36,258 nt of DNA from CAYRYU01 sp964428355. GTDB lineage: Bacteria > Muiribacteriota > Ozemobacteria > Ozemobacterales > Ozemobacteraceae. The notes under the pieces were generated by a model. That model made no database searches. It saw only the letters and a list, made by a program, of their open reading frames with translations, and was not told the DNA's origin. The position numbers and the translations under genes were made by a program. This document shows, one piece after another, positions 33,193 to 36,258 of this stretch. The first letter of the stretch is position 1, and each line of letters begins with the position of its first letter. The DNA lies in the NCBI GenBank assembly GCA_964428355.1, contig CAYRYU010000073.1, positions 1 to 36,258 of the forward strand. Direction: 5' to 3'.

Positions 33193-34209
33193 ATGAAGAG
33201 CATCCTGACGTCGTTATCAACCACGATCCTGGTTTCACTGTCGATTTCCACTTTCTCTGCCGCTTTGGGGGGCACTCCCGCCGCCGCCATGTCTGAAAAA
33301 GAACAGGTCATCGCTTCCTGGAAGGAGCTGGCCTCCATCCAGGACCGCAACCAGGAGCTTTTCATGCGCTTCAGCTCCCCCAATTTCGCAGACCCGGCCA
33401 CGTGCGAGGAATGGCTGAAGAAACTCGAGGCCTTCCTGAAGGACGATTTGGAAGCTATCCGCAAGATGCTGGGCAACACGGAAAAATACGGCAAGACCCC
33501 GAACGAGGTTCACAACAAGTGGGTCGAGATCGTCGGGGAGGATGATCCCTTCCAGCGCAGCCGTGATGTCGACGGCATCATCAACAGCCTTCAGCAGGGT
33601 CTCCAGAATGTCGAGCAGGGCCGAGTGAAAGCCGCCGACAGTCTGGTCGAATCCGCCGAGCTGCAACTATCCATGGTCGACTCTTTCGCCGAATCCGCCC
33701 GAGCGGGCATTTTCGAGCGGAACAAGGTCAATCTCCAGCTTGCAAAGCGATTCGATCCGGGAAACCAGAAGGCCGCCGAATGGTTGGCCAGGATCGACGA
33801 GATGGCTGCAAAATCGGCTGCCGATGCGGAGAAAGCCATGAACGACGCGGTGTTCCCCTCGCACATCGATGGGTTCGCCGGGCCGGGGAACCCCGACGAG
33901 CTTGCCAAAGCCGCCATGGAATACATCAACGGCAGCGGCAAGCCGACGGAAAAGGCCGTGGCAGCCGTGGTCAGTGAGAAAGACTGGTACTGCTTCCGTC
34001 GGAACATTTTCGGAGAACCCACGATCTGGGCACTCACCTTCACGGTTGCCATTCAGCATGAGGACGAGAAAGCAAAGGACATCGCCCGCGTTTGGAGCAT
34101 CTCCTTCCTGACCGAAGAGAAGGCCGGCGTCGCGAAGGCGCCTCCCTTCAAGGGAGCAGCGTTCAACACGAGCTGGAAGATGCGGTCCTCCAAACTCCCG
34201 GCGAAATGA
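33193..34209 (+). CDS. Secreted protein of unknown function, helical
   Basis: The 338-aa protein has a signal peptide (MKSILTSLSTTILVSLSIST then FSAALGGTPAAA, with cleavage plausible after AAA near residue 32). The mature part is rich in Glu, Lys and Ala and looks mostly helical; residues about 125-165 (a GLQNVEQGRVKAADSLVESA stretch) resemble a helical hairpin or coiled coil. The last about 90 residues are more mixed (AAVVSEKDWYCFRRNIFGEP). GAGGGGAG precedes ATG 33193. No family is recognised. It is transcribed alone, with an ABC exporter operon ending toward it. Confidence 0.75.
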   Translation: MKSILTSLSTTILVSLSISTFSAALGGTPAAAMSEKEQVIASWKELASIQDRNQELFMRFSSPNFADPATCEEWLKKLEAFLKDDLEAIRKMLGNTEKYGKTPNEVHNKWVEIVGEDDPFQRSRDVDGIINSLQQGLQNVEQGRVKAADSLVESAELQLSMVDSFAESARAGIFERNKVNLQLAKRFDPGNQKAAEWLARIDEMAAKSAADAEKAMNDAVFPSHIDGFAGPGNPDELAKAAMEYINGSGKPTEKAVAAVVSEKDWYCFRRNIFGEPTIWALTFTVAIQHEDEKAKDIARVWSISFLTEEKAGVAKAPPFKGAAFNTSWKMRSSKLPAK

Positions 34210-34298
34210 GCCGCCTGATCCGGTAGAGCCCAGCCTTTGCTCCGCCCATATCCGGCCTTCAAGTGACCGGTTTGTCTATTCCTCCCAGATGTCGGAAT

Positions 34299-35087
34299 TC
34301 AGCTCCCCGTCGAGGAATAGGCACGAACCCCGAGTTTCCAGACCCGGAGGGACAATGCGAGGAAGACGAACCCGGCGGCGGGGGATAGCCAGCCCACGAC
34401 TCCGATCCCGCCAAAGCGCAGAAATCCTTCGAGCGGGATGAAGTTAACGAAGGCAAGGGGGATCAGGAAGGTAAAGATCCGGCGAAACCAAGGCTGGTAG
34501 ATATCGATGGGGTATTGGGCGGTCTCGACTCCCCCATAGGTCACGGTGTTGACGATTTCCAGCGATTCGATGGTCCAGAATGCCAGGGTAGCCTGAAGAA
34601 CGAAAAGTCCGCAGAAAAGGGCCGTTCCACCCGCCACAGCCCAGAGGACGAAAATCCCGAAGGGGGGCGAGTACAACAGGCCCAGGTGTTTCATGCTCCA
34701 ACCCATAACGATTGCTCCCTGGAGAAAGCGGCCCACCCTGGTAAGCCGGAGTTCCTGGCCACCCAGGAGCAGGATTTCGGACCTGGGCCTCAGCAGGATC
34801 ATGTCGAAATCCCCGCTTCGGACCATCCGGTCGAAGGAGTCGAATCCGCGACCTACCGCCTCGGCCAGTGCGAAACTCATGTGAACGAGGCCGTAGAACA
34901 GGCCCACCTCGACCATCGTCCAGCCCTCGACCCGGCCGAATCGTTCGAAGAGGGCGAAAAGACAGAGAAAATCTATCGCGGTCATGAGGAAATGACCCGT
35001 TGCAAGCATTGCGAGCGATGCGGGATATTGGAACTGCGATTGGATCGAAATTCCCACCAACCGGAAATACAGGCGGAGGGACCCCAT
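34299..35087 (-). CDS. ABC-2-type export permease (second subunit)
   Basis: The 262-aa inner-membrane protein has about six hydrophobic segments and the motif GDFDMILLRPRSEILLLGGQ, typical of the ABC-2 permease family PF06182 (DUF990), whose members work in pairs with one ATPase. GGGAGG lies six bases before ATG 35087. A second ATG at 35093 overlaps the previous stop (ATGA) but has no room for a ribosome site. The frame is open far upstream, but that part is the antisense-free shadow of the first permease and has no recognisable sequence. It is last in an operon of ATPase, permease and permease. The exported substrate is unknown. Confidence 0.88.
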   Translation of the reverse strand: MGSLRLYFRLVGISIQSQFQYPASLAMLATGHFLMTAIDFLCLFALFERFGRVEGWTMVEVGLFYGLVHMSFALAEAVGRGFDSFDRMVRSGDFDMILLRPRSEILLLGGQELRLTRVGRFLQGAIVMGWSMKHLGLLYSPPFGIFVLWAVAGGTALFCGLFVLQATLAFWTIESLEIVNTVTYGGVETAQYPIDIYQPWFRRIFTFLIPLAFVNFIPLEGFLRFGGIGVVGWLSPAAGFVFLALSLRVWKLGVRAYSSTGS

Positions 35088-35089
35088 GC

Positions 35090-35881
35090 TCATCCTCCCT
35101 GTATCTCGAGCCGCCGGACTCCGAGACGGGTCAGGATGCTTCCCGCTGCCGTGAACATGCAGGCCCAGAGAAGTTGATGGGAGAGGACTCCGGGAAGGGT
35201 GGCAAGCGGGAGATGGCCCAGGTAGATCCTGAACGGGGCGTCCACCAGGCCCCTGAACGGCAGGAACGCGAGAACCCCCTGAATCGAGTCGGGGAAAAGG
35301 GGAAGGGGGATCGCCATCCCGGAAAGAAGCAGGACCAACATTGGGATCAGGCTGTTGACACCCTCTCCGCTCGTTGTGAAGAGGAGGATGGTCCCCATCA
35401 ATGCCGTTATCGTTGCGCTCAGGAGCGCCGCACCGGACATCACCAGACCCCAGGCCAGAGCGGTCGGAATGTCCGCGGGAAGTGGCAGGTCGAAAAAGAG
35501 CCAGGCGCACAGGAAAAGCGGAACCCCGCGCATCATGGTGGGGCCAACCCGGGTTGCAAGGGAACGGAAAAACCACTGCCAGTAGAGTCCGACCGGCCGG
35601 ACAAGCTCGTAGGCGACGTTCCCAGACCGGATCATGGCAAGAACCTCGGCATCCACGCTCCAGGGAAGGAGGGCGAAGGTTGCCTGGCTGAGCCAGACGT
35701 AGGCATTGACCTCGGGAAAGCTCATCGGTTGCGAACCGCCCGGGCTCCGGAAGAAGGCCGCGAAAACCATCACCCGGATGAGCCCCCAGAAGAGCTGCGT
35801 TCCGAAACCCGCGAGGGCGACGGCACGGTACTGGAAAAGCATCCGTAAACGGGCCCGGAAGATTCCGAAAAGGGGTCTCAT
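35090..35881 (-). CDS. ABC-2-type export permease (first subunit)
   Basis: The 263-aa protein has about six membrane segments and shares the paired-permease pattern with the next gene: AYELVRPVGLYWQWFFRSLA corresponds to LLRPRSEIL there. The late hydrophobic loop region MAIPLPLFPDSIQGVLAFLP, followed by a Pro-containing segment, is typical of ABC-2 exporters. ATG 35881 overlaps the ATPase stop (ATGA at 35881-35878), and its own stop overlaps the next possible start in the same way, so the subunits are translationally coupled. It would form the translocation path with the 34299 product. Confidence 0.88.
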   Translation of the reverse strand: MRPLFGIFRARLRMLFQYRAVALAGFGTQLFWGLIRVMVFAAFFRSPGGSQPMSFPEVNAYVWLSQATFALLPWSVDAEVLAMIRSGNVAYELVRPVGLYWQWFFRSLATRVGPTMMRGVPLFLCAWLFFDLPLPADIPTALAWGLVMSGAALLSATITALMGTILLFTTSGEGVNSLIPMLVLLLSGMAIPLPLFPDSIQGVLAFLPFRGLVDAPFRIYLGHLPLATLPGVLSHQLLWACMFTAAGSILTRLGVRRLEIQGG

Positions 35882-36258
35882 CGCTCGAGAGACGAGTAAA
35901 ACCCCGCAACGATCTCCTCGATTGGTGCGGGCTCGACTGTCAGGTCGCTGAAACCCGAACGGAGGTTGATGCGCTGAAGGAGAGCGGGAACGGAGATGAC
36001 CGCGGGGTCGAACGAGAACGTGAGCCTGCGACCCTCACGGCCGAGCAGCCGCGCTTCCGGGAGGGCCGCCGGATCGAGGTCCTCCAGGAGGTCTATCACC
36101 AGTCTTCTTTCGTGTCTTCCCCTGCGTCTGAGTTCGGCGAGATCCCCGTCGAAAAGGATCTTTCCATGATGGATTACGATGACCCTCCGGCAGAGTGACT
36201 CGATGTCGTCGAGATCGTGGGTCGTCAGTATGACGGTCACTCCACCGCTCCGGTTGAG
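35878..36258 (-). CDS. ABC transporter ATP-binding protein, C-terminal part
   Basis: Only the last 126 residues are in the window; the frame stays open to the edge (LNRSGG precedes VTVILTTHD). Visible are the end of the Walker B to H-loop region with the switch histidine in TTHDLDDIESLCRRVIVIHH, followed by GKILFDGDLAELR and a C-terminal regulatory tail of about 80 residues. Walker A, the signature motif and Walker B lie outside. It overlaps the first permease gene by four bases and energises the two permeases. Confidence 0.93.
   Translation of the reverse strand, partial: LNRSGGVTVILTTHDLDDIESLCRRVIVIHHGKILFDGDLAELRRRGRHERRLVIDLLEDLDPAALPEARLLGREGRRLTFSFDPAVISVPALLQRINLRSGFSDLTVEPAPIEEIVAGFYSSLER

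Noticed and set aside
35088..35909. Extension of the second permease far upstream in the same frame
   Set aside because: The additional sequence overlaps the first permease, is Arg/Pro-rich and has no membrane pattern; ATG 35087 with GGGAGG is a better start.

Overview
The window (about 36 kb, GC-rich, roughly 58-60% by eye) comes from a flagellated, diderm bacterium. The outer membrane is inferred from a secretin and two lipobox lipoproteins. The order flgK-flgL-fliW-csrA-flagellin is found in several deep-branching phyla, including Firmicutes and spirochaetes. Together with the PilX-like protein, Ig-like lipoproteins and unusual secretin it suggests a little-cultured environmental lineage; a Riflebacteria-like genome is my guess, and the sequence alone does not settle it.

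Layout. (1) 1-11308, + strand: a flagellar filament block. It holds the 3' end of flgK, a giant flgL (1245 aa with eight internal repeats), fliW and csrA overlapping by one base, and two giant paralogous flagellins (865 and 741 aa). Each flagellin leader carries a hairpin with GGA in its loop, the textbook CsrA target, which fits the FliW-CsrA-flagellin feedback switch. (2) 11472-13208: a membrane-anchored PilX-like surface protein. (3) 13371-22563: an ion and osmolyte block with a NavAb-type voltage-gated sodium channel (-), a 2-phosphoglycerate kinase-like protein (+), a CPA2 cation/proton antiporter (-), a ClC chloride/proton antiporter with an RCK_C tail (-), a fused trehalose-6-phosphate synthase/phosphatase (+) and trehalose synthase (+). 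The otsAB leader can fold into a closed multi-helix junction and is the best candidate here for an undescribed cis-regulatory RNA. (4) 22653-26637, - strand: an ABC-2-type permease fused to a CPBP protease, and a secreted HEFQH metallopeptidase. (5) 26895-31017, + strand: two Ig-like lipoproteins followed by a secretin with a long Ser/Thr/Asp-rich linker and an extra C-terminal domain, ending in a strong terminator shared with the convergent neighbour. (6) 31089-34209: a hemerythrin-like protein and a secreted protein (-), and a divergent secreted protein (+). (7) 34299-36258, - strand: an ABC-2 exporter operon (ATPase cut by the window edge, then two permeases) with overlapping start and stop codons.

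No tRNA, rRNA, CRISPR array, transposase or phage gene was seen.
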